Assembly (NCBI GenBank): GCA_016946835.1
Contig: JACVTC010000041.1
Span: forward strand, 236,001-300,000
Origin: Neocallimastix lanati (nom. inval.)
Lineage: Eukaryota; Neocallimastigomycota; Neocallimastigomycetes; Neocallimastigales; Neocallimastigaceae
Length of the DNA stretch: 64,000 nt
Reading direction: 5' to 3'
The notes below the pieces were generated by a model. That model was not told the origin of the DNA and ran no database searches. It was given only the letters and a program-made list of their open reading frames with translations. Numbering within the stretch: position 1 is the stretch's first letter; each line of letters begins with the position of its first letter. Shown here in pieces: positions 53,381 through 62,463 of the stretch. A program made the translations under genes and the position numbers.

Positions 53381-53690
53381 GTAACAAAAATGATTTATCT
53401 GTGGTAGTTTTCTTGCAATAAACTATGAGATATTTATGATCCGTTACAGAAGGATAGTCAACAAAATAAGCACAGGATATTTTTATCCAGTATATATGAG
53501 TTGACTAACGCATGATCAATATCTGATGAATATCTACCTCTAGTTCATGAAATAGGTGAAACCATTAATTGGAAGAATAAACCAGTTAACAAGGTTTGCT
53601 GTTGGTTAATTTTATCTTGTAAATCAGTGGTGCTCATGTTAAAGTCACCAAGAAGAATAGATGGATGATGAGAGTGATGCATGTGTAAGG
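52610..53690 (-). mobile_element. LINE family B endonuclease C-terminal half and linker
   Basis: Read on minus from 53690: LLGDFNMSTTDLQDKINQQQ (about 53598-53658), then SSDIDHALVNS (53500-53535), then PSVTDHKYLIVYC (53414-53455). These are the D-x-N, S-D-x-x-D-H and S-D-H-type motifs of an apurinic endonuclease-like (EEP) domain, the last with Thr for Ser. A Lys-rich linker follows (KTYRNKQIKGYKSASDS, 52803-53033, with NDGRKVWK) and continues to about 52620. A 40-base poly(T) run (about 53339-53378) and an 80-bp tandem duplication interrupt it. The matching polymerase half is not downstream on this strand. Confidence 0.8.
53123..53279. repeat. 80-bp tandem duplication inside the LINE linker
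   Basis: GATGAACTTTT(T/C)AC begins at 53123 and 53203, followed in both by an identical run through CTGAAAGTTCTCCATTTCCT. Few differences, so it is younger than the LINE decay. Confidence 0.92.
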
Positions 53691-54105
53691 GTTAATGGAC
53701 AATTATTGGAATTATTTAGTATTAAAGAAATGTGTTCATCAAGGTTGTGCCCTCTCACCAATTTTATTTAGCTTGTTCATTAATGACACTTTTAATAATT
53801 ATAAATAAATATGGAATCTCTATGTGGAGGTCTCTTTGCAGATGACCATTGTGTTATGACATTGTGTTATGTGCTTCAACAAGATCTCAACTAAAGAAAT
53901 GGTTAAAAATTTGCCAATAAGTGGGCTATAAATAATGAAATATTTCTTGGTATCAATAAATGGGCCAGTTTAGTAATACATACGAGGAGAAGTTTCAAGA
54001 TTTCTTAATAATAGTAACCCACACCTTTTATCTATTAAGTCAAGAGTTACCTAAAATGAATTGCTGTACCTACCTAGGTATATTGTTTTCAAAATATATA
54101 TATTT
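53691..54105 (+). mobile_element. LINE family B reverse transcriptase fragment (plus strand)
   Basis: Plus strand reads CVRVNGQLLELFSIKE, then (shifted) CPLSPILF-like and LFINDTF, then GGLFADDHCVM with the catalytic FADD intact (53833-53844). TRSQLKKWLKIC and later QELPKMNCCTYLGILFSK follow. It is the same family as 29.6-31.3 kb (VRVNGQL and FSIK are shared). It begins where the minus-strand endonuclease fragment ends. Confidence 0.85.
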
Positions 54106-54110
54106 TTTTT

Positions 54111-54143
<33 letters not shown>

Positions 54144-54179
54144 TTCTTACTTATGCTGTCAAACTTCAATAGAATGTTT

Positions 54180-54480
54180 ACCAATTAGATTTTAAATCAG
54201 CCTATCTAAATGCCGCCTTAAACAAAGAAATTTGCACCAATATTCCATATGGCGATGAAAACTACGGCAAAAGTTATTGAGTTACTGAATAAGGTATTGT
54301 ACGGTCTTAAACAGTAAGGTCGCCAGTGGAATAAAAATCATTACAAAATATTTTTAACCTAAAAACAAATTTCAATAATTCACCACTGCTGATCGCTGAT
54401 CCATGTGCTTTCTTCAAAAAGCCTAAAGATAAACTAACTTGTGTCATAGGACTTTATGTTGATGATATTCTAATTTTAAA
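54180..54480 (+). pseudogene. Ty1/copia reverse transcriptase fragment
   Basis: Frames give QLDFKSAYLNAALNKEICTN (copia D-V-x-x-A-F-L-x-A/G motif), then G-x-x-NYG, IVRS-type for L-Y-G-L-K-Q (DNA GTACGGTCTTAAACAG), ADPCAFFKKPKDKLTC, and IGLYVDDILI with the catalytic YVDD at 54455-54466. Stops and shifts occur between blocks. About 100 residues of a roughly 250-residue domain remain. The flanks are AT-rich, so this is an isolated scrap. Confidence 0.85.
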
Positions 54481-54624
54481 AAGGATTTTTATATAACTAT
54501 ATATTAAAAAAAAAATCAATATAAAATAAAAAATAAGTTCGATTTTATTTAAAATTTATATAATTAAATATATTTAATAAGATTGAATAATTGAAAATTA
54601 ATTAAAAATATTTAACAAAATGTT

Positions 54625-54957
54625 AGATGTACCGAATATAAAACTTCAAATAAATGTAAATCTCACATTATTTTAAATGATAAAAGAAGAAATTATTAAA
54701 ATATGATGGTGTTCATAATCATTTCGAACAGGACTTTAATATCGCTCTATCATTAACAAAATATAAAATTAAAAAAGAAATTAAAAAAAAAAAAAGTTCA
54801 ATTCCTTTCGATATAAAACTAAAAAGAATTTTTAATCAGATTTAACAAGACATTGGTTTTATATTTCCTGAATATAAATCTATAAAATCACATATAATTA
54901 GAGATAATATAAATAAACAACTACCTCCCAACCTATCAAGTTTTGAGGAAATTCCAG

Positions 54958-55001
<44 letters not shown>

Positions 55002-55802
55002 CATTATTTATATATTATTAAACAATATGAAAATTTCATGACATTCAATAATCAAAATGTCGTAATTTTTCAGTCTCCATTTCAAGCATTTTTATTTAAA
55101 AAAAAAAATATTGTGATGATCTTTTTGTGAATGGTACTTTCTATGTAGCTCCTGATTTCAGTTATCAGGTTTTCATTACAAGAAATTTGGTTCCTGAATT
55201 AAATGAATTTTTACACAACTTCTTTTTCTACATTAAGAAATAAAGAATAAGAAACCTTTAGAACAACATTTGAAGTAATAAAAAATAATTGTAATATTAT
55301 AATAGACAATGGGTTTGCTCCATAAAGATCTTCAATGTGACTTTGAAAGTTTGAAAGAGCCATGTCTAGTGCCGCAATAATTGTATTTCCAGATATAAAT
55401 ATTAGATATTGTATTTGGTATTACAAACGATCATTGGAACATCATAAAAATAAAATATACTATATATGAAATAGATCATAACGGAGATTTATATGTCTAT
55501 TATAATGCTATATTAAATTTACCTTTTATAATTCCAAATTATATATTGGAATATTTTTCATAAAATTAAAAAATCAAGCAACCTTTTATAAATCTAAATT
55601 ATATATTGGAATATATTTTTCATAAAATTAAAAAATCAAGCATTAAAAAATAACTAGAACCAATTTTTAATATTTTTAGGATATTTTAGAAAAACATATA
55701 TAATTCTTTATAATATTGAAAATTGAAATTATTATAATAATATTGAACATATAACAAATAATGCCTCTGAATCTTTTAATAATTATTTAAATGGCTTATT
55801 TT

Positions 55803-55850
<48 letters not shown>

Positions 55851-55900
55851 TATTTTAAATTAATATATACATTAAATAATTATGTATCTTTATATCAAGG
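54625..55900 (+). pseudogene. Mutator-like (MULE) transposase relic with FLYWCH-like zinc finger
   Basis: The first part reads RCTEYKTSNKCKSHIILNDK then, after a shift, YDGVHNHFE: a C-x8-C...H-N-H finger of FLYWCH/MULE type (54628-54724). Then FNSFRYKTKKNF, NKQLPPNLSSFEEIPE and a 43-base poly(A). The DDE core is broken: SPFQAFLF, LFVNGTFYVAPDFSYQVF (Asp of the usual D-G-T-F is Asn), AAIIVFPDINIRYCIWYYKR (usual C-x-x-H/W box), and NNASESFNNYLNGLFSK just before a 45-base poly(A). It is damaged throughout and inactive. The M2 MITE lies 150 bp downstream. Confidence 0.85.
55521..55642. repeat. 60-bp tandem duplication inside the MULE relic
   Basis: ACCTTTTATAA at 55521 and 55581, each followed by AAATTATATATTGGAATAT and ATAAAATTAAAAAATCAAGC. 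Confidence 0.92.
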
Positions 55901-56040
55901 AAAAAAAAAAGTTTGGCGTATGGAATAAACAAAAGAGAAAAACATTAACAAAAACTAATAAAATCAAAAAAATGGAATCATTTTTTAATTGGTAATAAAT
56001 GAAGGAAATAGAAGCCATATTGCTGGATTATGGTTTAAAT
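55901..56040. other. Spacer between MULE relic and M2 MITE
   Basis: Short, partly less AT-extreme (ATGGAATAAACAAAAGAG..). May belong to the 3' end of the MULE element. Confidence 0.3.
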
Positions 56041-56049
56041 GTTTAATTA

Positions 56050-56355
56050 GGGGATCGTGCATTTCCGCAAATGTGAGTATAAAATTTTTTAAATAAAGCC
56101 ATACATTTTTAAGATATTCTATACAATCATAAACAAATATATAAATAATTATTATTTTAAAAGAAATAATAATATATTTTTTTCAATTAAATATTATTAA
56201 ATAACTATTTCAAAAGAAATAATAATATATTCTATTAAAAAAGAATTATAAAAAATTATTTTTATAATTGAATACTAATAAATTATATAATTAAAAAAAG
56301 CCACATAAAAATACTCCACATTGTGAAATGTACGATTGTGAAACGCACTAGATTC
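56050..56355. mobile_element. MULE-type MITE, copy 2 (family M1) with perfect 9-bp target duplication
   Basis: 306 bp; left end GGGGATCGTGCATTTCCGCA, right end (reverse complement) GAATCTAGTGCGTTTCACAA. Flanked by GTTTAATTA on both sides (56041-56049 and 56356-56364). Its interior matches copy 1 almost base for base (e.g. the two AAAAGAAATAATAATATAT phrases). Copy 1 is about 50 bp longer near its right end. Confidence 0.92.
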
Positions 56356-56364
56356 GTTTAATTA

Positions 56365-56848
56365 ATTTAAATAATAAAATTAATTAAATTAGAATTTATT
56401 ATTCTAACCTTTAATAAAGTAAGATTATAAATTTTTATGTTTAATTATTAATTTTTGTTATTTTTTAAATTAAAACTAAATCATTAAATAAAATATTCAA
56501 TTTTTTTGTATAAATATTAATATCTATATTTTATATTTTATTATTATGATACTATCACTATCACTATTACTATTTTATATTTTATTATTATAATACTATT
56601 ATTAATATCAATATCAATTTATTTTAGTAATATAATTAAAAATATTTAAATTTATTTTTTATTTTATTAAAATAGTAATATTTAATATTAAATATACAAC
56701 AAAATAAAATATTTTTATAATATTATTAAAATTAAATCAAAATAATTAATCAATTCAATAAAGTTCTATCAAAAACCATATAGCTTCATTTTATTTATTA
56801 ATAATTTAATAATTTTATTTATATATCGTGTTTTTCAAATAAATAAAT

Positions 56849-56894
<46 letters not shown>

Positions 56895-57335
56895 AGATAT
56901 TTCTTTTATTAAAAATATTAAAATATTTTAACTAATGTTTAAGATTATTAAAAATATTTTTACTTAGTGTTTAAAATTCTTTAAAATACTGCGCAAGAGT
57001 TTAAAAGGTGTAAAATGATTAATTAATTATTTAATAATTATAATATTATAATTATATTATATTTATACATCCTTTAAATTATTGTTTATATATATATATA
57101 TTATTAATTATATTTATTTTGAAAAATTATAAAACTGTGATAAAATATTTTATTTTTTAATGCTTAAATTCTAATGTTTATTTATTATTATTAATTTTTA
57201 TTATATATATATTAAAAAATTTATTTTTAAATTTATTTATTTATTATATTTTTTTTATTTAATTAATTATTTAAATTATATACATTATTTATTTATTTTA
57301 TTATTTATTTATTTATTTATTATGTTAAAAAAATT
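56365..57335. other. AT-rich spacer
   Basis: No gene. Poly(T) near 56851-56890, (TTTA)n near 57230-57320. Confidence 0.6.
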
Positions 57336-57390
57336 TTTGTGAAATGTTACTTTTCGAAATGACTACAAAAAATTTGAGAAATGGACCTCT
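57336..57390. repeat. Possible MITE end relic (M3-like)
   Basis: GTGAAATGTTACTTTTCGAAATGAC..GAGAAATGG has three GAAATG phrases at spacings like the right inverted repeat of the 51.1-kb MITE. No left end or target duplication found. Confidence 0.3.
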
Positions 57391-58279
57391 TAAAGTAAAA
57401 CTTTATTAATTTTATTTACATATTTACGTTAACATAAAATTTATAACATAAATATGTAAATAAAATTAATAAACATAATAAATATTTTATAAATCAAAAA
57501 AGTTTTATTTAAATTATTTTATTTTATTAAATTAAATAATTAATTCTTATTATTTTAAAATAGTTTAAAGAGTATTATATAAAGAATATTATATAAAGAA
57601 TATGTTATTCTTTTTCAATTAATTGAAACAAATGTTGTTGCCATATCAATATATATTTATTTTTATGAAAGTAGTTCAATAATATTAATAATATGAAATT
57701 ATAAGATAAATTAAAATTAATAAAGTATAATATATTTAATATATATAATCTATTAAATAATATTAAAAATTATAAATAACTTAATTATGATATTTTTTAA
57801 TATCCCTAAGAAAAAAGTATAAAAAAAAAAAAAATAAAAAATAAAAAATAAAGTTTTAAATTGTAATATATTTTTTTGATATTGTAATTATTACAAAATA
57901 TTAATTAATTAGATAAAAAAAATTAATATATGAATATTAATTTAAAACTGAAATCAATGATTTTAATATATGATAAAAATTAAAATCTATAAAAAGTTAA
58001 TACATTTAATTTATATATATAAAATATAAAATAATGAATAAAAAAAAATTTAAATTTAAAAAAATATATATATAAAATAAAATATAAAATAACCAAGAAA
58101 AAAATATTTAAGTTAAAAATAGAATAAATTTTAAAAAAATATATATAAATATAATATAAAATAACGAAGAAAAAAGTATTATTAAAAATAAAAATATTTA
58201 AAAAGGTATTTTAATTTACTTAAAAAGAAAAAATTTTTACTAATATTAGTTTAAATTAAAAATTTTATTAAGCTTAAAA
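57391..58279. other. AT-rich spacer, 5' flank of orphan gene
   Basis: No gene. The A-rich run just before 58280 (ends GCTTAAAAATGG) is a usual start context in such genomes but gives no specific motif. Confidence 0.5.
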
Positions 58280-58723
58280 ATGGAAAGTAAAAATAATTTA
58301 TTTAGTGGTATTCCATTACAAAGGGAAAGAAATGGTTTGCAATTGCAAGAAATACAAGGACATGATCTATTTGTTTTAAATGGCAGGGCAAATCCACAAG
58401 AAGATCCACGTGTATTCAATGGCCTGCTAAATCCGCATGAAGATGGTCATGTTCAAGCAGAACAGAATTATCAATTTCGTGATATTTTTCCTTACTTTCT
58501 AAATAACCATCGAGAACCGGATGTTAAACGTGATGCTATTGAAATGCAAAGAGAAATTGGTTTACTTAACAATTTAATTAACGTTGTATTGATGGAAAAG
58601 AGAGAATTAGAAAATACTAATTTGAGAATTAGGTGTATAAATAATCATATTCAATCTCAATTGTATTTAATAAATCAAATAGAGAATCAAAGAAACTTTC
58701 CATATCAAAATGAAATTGGCTAA
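58280..58723 (+). CDS. Orphan 147-residue protein with duplicated NG-NPxED motif and C-terminal coiled coil
   Basis: Single exon, ATG at 58280 after AAAA, stop TAA. Codons have ordinary amino-acid variety against flanks that are nearly all A/T, which argues for a real gene. A 14-residue unit is repeated back to back: VLNGRANPQEDPRV (32-45) and VFNGLLNPHEDGHV (45-58). Residues 85-137 (IEMQREIGLLNNLINVVLME to NHIQSQLYLINQIEN) have heptad-like Leu/Ile spacing and charge, so a coiled coil is likely. No signal peptide, membrane helix or known domain. A cytosolic oligomer or adaptor is possible; function unknown. Nearest neighbours are TE relics on both sides. It could also be a TE accessory protein, though nothing links it to one. 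Confidence 0.7.
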   Translation: MESKNNLFSGIPLQRERNGLQLQEIQGHDLFVLNGRANPQEDPRVFNGLLNPHEDGHVQAEQNYQFRDIFPYFLNNHREPDVKRDAIEMQREIGLLNNLINVVLMEKRELENTNLRIRCINNHIQSQLYLINQIENQRNFPYQNEIG

Positions 58724-59330
58724 TTCGAAAGTGAAAGAAGCAAATATAAAATGATATATATTATTTTGATAAAATAATATATATTTTCTTATAATTTTTA
58801 TTTTGAAAGTTTATTTTTCAGAATGTTAATATATATAAAACGAAAGAGACAATAATTTTATACAAAAAATAATGTAATTATAAATATATTAAAAGAAAAA
58901 TTAAAATTATTATTAGTTTTAGGTTTCTTTTAATATATATATATTACATTAAATTATTATAAAAAAGGTAAAATAATATGTAAAAATATATTGCAATTCA
59001 ATTAATGAAAAAGAGAATTAAAATTAATTCACAGTTAATTACAATTATATTTAATTAAAAAAAAGAATTTATTTGTAATTAATAAAGTAATTAAAGTAAA
59101 AATTTATTATAAAATATAAAACTATAAAGAAATAAATTTGAATTAATAGTAAGTGTTTTTATTTTTGTATTTTTATTTTTGTATTTTACATATTTATAGT
59201 ATTATTTTATTTTTTTTTTTATTTATTAAAAATTTGAATTTATTAAAGGTATTATTGATTTTTAAGTATTTTTTTTTATAATTAAATCGGTAATTAATAG
59301 TAATATAGAATAAAATAATTTAAAATAGAG
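58724..59330. other. AT-rich spacer
   Basis: No gene seen. Confidence 0.6.
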
Positions 59331-59339
59331 GTTTAATCT

Positions 59340-59480
59340 TTTTATGTATGGTTTGCTATGGGAATGGTTATTGATTTATTTGTTCTAATAATGAGGAAAA
59401 GAATTTTTCCTATATTGACTTCATAGTTGTTAATGATAAATTAAGAGATTGTCTGAATATGCTTCTAACACAGTGATATG

Positions 59481-59524
<44 letters not shown>

Positions 59525-59900
59525 CCAAGGTCTATTGAGGATTATAAAGGAAAAGTAATGGTCTATATCAGGTGTACTAAAACTCAACTTCAAGTATCCT
59601 GAGTTTATCATTGGCTTCGATGAGTACTTCGTGCCAGATGTGGATATATATTCGTTGTTTGTGTTGCTAAAGCCGCCAAAATGATTGATGACGACTGTCT
59701 AGAATGGTGTCCTTGTTTGTTTTAGAGAAAATAGTAATCATCGGTTGGAACATTAATTTTCTAAATGCTATCTTTTCCGTGAATTTCAAATATGAAATAT
59801 TGTAAGGATGATGAAATTCTTTATGAAAGATTTTCTTTTTTTTTTTTTTTATAATTTCCGAATATTGTCCAATATCAAATAGTAATGTGAACACTGCACA
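59340..59900 (+). mobile_element. LINE family B remnants: endonuclease scrap joined to C-terminus and 3' UTR
   Basis: 59390-59470 reads NEEKNFSYIDFIVVNDKLRD, like the end of an endonuclease domain. After a poly(T) run (about 59486-59524) comes the segment shared with 51828, then RCGYIFVVCVAKAAKMIDDD and CLEWCPC, matching the Cys-rich LINE B C-terminus at 29.8 kb. Downstream, TTGGAACATTAATTTTCTAA and the following 150 bp match the 29.6-29.77 kb 3' UTR (inverted), including an internal poly(T). The whole polymerase is missing. Confidence 0.75.
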
Positions 59901-59959
59901 GTATATAATATTAATAATAATAACAATAGAAAAAAAAAATTTTTTTTTATAATAGTCAT

Positions 59960-60290
59960 AGTATTGATAGTGAAAATAGGAATTATAATATTAGTGATAG
60001 TGAAAATAATAATATCGTTACTAATACCATAATGAATAGGTCAATTTATGAAAATGTTATAAATATTAGTAATTTTCTGAATAAAGAGTGTGCAAATATA
60101 TATGTGACGTAATTCCGACTGTATATATAACTTCCTTCTTGGTGGAAGGCAAGCAGGGCCAATGTCTCTGAAACTAGGAGAAGATCATAATTTCTTTCAG
60201 ATAGAAAAGTCAATTCAAACCTTAATCCAGAATAAGAATTCCCTTTTAAAACAGAAATCTTGGAGGTGAGGTTCATTACATATGAACTTT
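59960..60290. other. Coding-like decayed patch, not identified
   Basis: First half encodes Asn/Ser repeats on plus (SDSENNN..); second half (60110-60280) is less AT-extreme and gives short peptides such as LPSWWKASRANVSE. Adjacent to the LINE fragment and probably TE-derived. No motif. Confidence 0.3.
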
Positions 60291-60379
60291 TTTTTCTGAA
60301 TTTATTTATACACTTTATTTTTGAATATTACTTTTTATTTTACATCACTATTCAAAATATTATTATGATCTAATTGTAC

Positions 60380-60447
60380 AAATAATATTTATTTATTTAT
60401 TTATTTATTTATTTATTTTTTTAAAAAGTAAATAACTATTCATATAA

Positions 60448-60478
<31 letters not shown>

Positions 60479-60480
60479 AG
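60380..60480. repeat. (TTTA)n facing (TAAA)n
   Basis: ATTT units at about 60388-60418 and TAAA units at 60448-60479, separated by 30 bp. The two blocks are complementary and could form a long cruciform stem. Confidence 0.85.
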
Positions 60481-60731
60481 TTTTATAGTATATATTATTT
60501 TTATTACTATTAATTATTATCCTTATTCTTTTTATTAAAAATTCAATTTTTATTTTCTTTATTACCACTGCTATATAATGCATATATATATATACAATTA
60601 TTATTATTAAAAAATTTAATTTTGATATTATTATAAAAAATATTTATTTTTTTTTTTTTCTTTTATTGTCATTATTGATAAAGATTAAAAGCAAAATTAT
60701 TATTATAACTGTTATTTCATTATTATTATTA

Positions 60732-60778
<47 letters not shown>

Positions 60779-60798
60779 TATTTAATTTTAAAATATGT
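60481..60798. other. AT-rich spacer with poly(T)
   Basis: No gene; T-run of more than 40 at about 60733-60775. Confidence 0.6.
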
Positions 60799-61062
60799 AT
60801 TACCTTAGTTACCGAAGGCTTCTGGTTAGACCTTGGCGATGCTAAAATTCTGAGGTTTTTCTATAAGGGATTTTTATTTGGAATTTAGGGTTACGACATT
60901 AAATGTGAGGAAAAACCTTAGAAAAGATCCCAAGGTAATGTTTTAACCTTATGATCGCTGAAAAAAAGACTCTCATTTGAAACGCCTTTCGGGTAAATCC
61001 TGCTATATTAGCCTTGCCTATGGAATGGATCATGTCGATGCCGAAACCGTTAGGCAATATAT
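60799..61062. repeat. GC-richer foldback island
   Basis: ATTACCTT (60799) and AAGGTAAT (60932-60939) are exact inverted ends. Inside them CTGAGGTTTTTCT and AGGAAAAACCTTAG pair, so 141 bp can fold. The right half (60940-61062) contains GCCGAAACCGTTAGGCAATA, whose reverse complement loosely resembles the left end. No ORF. AACTAAGGTGA at about 61413 is a further partial inverted match to the left end. Confidence 0.5.
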
Positions 61063-61101
61063 AATGGATAATTATTATAATTTTATACTCATTACCAAAA
61101 A

Positions 61102-61132
<31 letters not shown>

Positions 61133-62408
61133 TAATATAATAATAATGAAATAACAATTGTAATAATAATTTTCTTTTTAAATTAATAATTTAATTGAAG
61201 TTATAAATCATTTTAATTTATTATGATATAATTTTAGTTTGATATACACTTTATAATAAAGGAAGTAAATTCATTAATTTATAAAATTTTATTGTCTTTT
61301 CATAGCTTCCTAAATATTTAAATTTTCTTTTTAATTTTTTTAATTATGTTAGGCATAAACATGACAAAAATGTTTCTCGATTGCAAAACACATATTGTCA
61401 GACTTTTGGTCTAAACTAAGGTGATTTAACAATGTTTTCATTATATAAACTTATATATAATAAACATAAATGAAATAATAATAAAGATAATTATAATAAA
61501 CATAAAAATAATAAACATAATAACAATAAACAAAAAAATATTAAACATAATAATAATATAATAATAATACACGAAATAAACATAATAAATATAATAATAA
61601 AATGAAATAATAGTATAAATAATAATTTTATCTTTATATTAATTATGTAATCGTAGTTATAAGTCATCTTTGTTTATTATAGTACAAATGAATTATTATT
61701 ATTTTATTCTTAATTTTTTATTTTTTACTCTTTTTTTTATTTTATTTTTTTTTTAAAATGAGTATATTAGATTAAAATATGAAATTTAAATCTATTCATT
61801 CAAGGTATAATAAATATATATAATAAGTATTAAAAGTATTACATAAATTTTTAATAATTTATTTTTAATAATGAAAAAAAAAAAAGTATAAAATTTAGAA
61901 ACTTTTTATTTCCAATTTTTTTTTTTTTATTTAATTTTTAATTTTTCTTTTTTTTTATACTATAAATTAATAATTATATTTATATTATATTAATAATTAT
62001 AATTTTATGTTGATGTTCAAACTAATTTTTAATATGATACTTAATATTAATTTCAATCCTTATAATAAAACAATTATAGTAAATTTAAATGATACAAAAA
62101 TTTTGATAATTAATTAAAAAAAAAAAATAAAAAATAATTGCTTTTTATTTTAATTAATTTTATACATTTGCATTATTATTCTATATTAAGTAATTATTCA
62201 ATATGAATAGTAGCTAAAATACTGTAAATTTATATATTCTTATTTAATGATAAACACATATTTATTACAGTTTCAAAAAAAAAAAAAAAAAAAGGAAAAA
62301 TAATCAAATTAATATATATTTTTAATAATATCTGTTACATATAAATATAAAAATAAGTAAAGATAACTTTATAAAATTTATTAATTATTATTCCATAAAA
62401 GAAAAAAA

Positions 62409-62463
<55 letters not shown>

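Noticed and set aside
53960-54172. 70-residue plus ORF
   Set aside because: It is an in-frame piece of the decayed LINE RT running into poly(T), not a gene.
57415-57660. Third copy of the 22-kb LTR
   Set aside because: Only short AT-rich phrases such as TAACATAAAATTTATAACATAA are shared; order and spacing are not kept.
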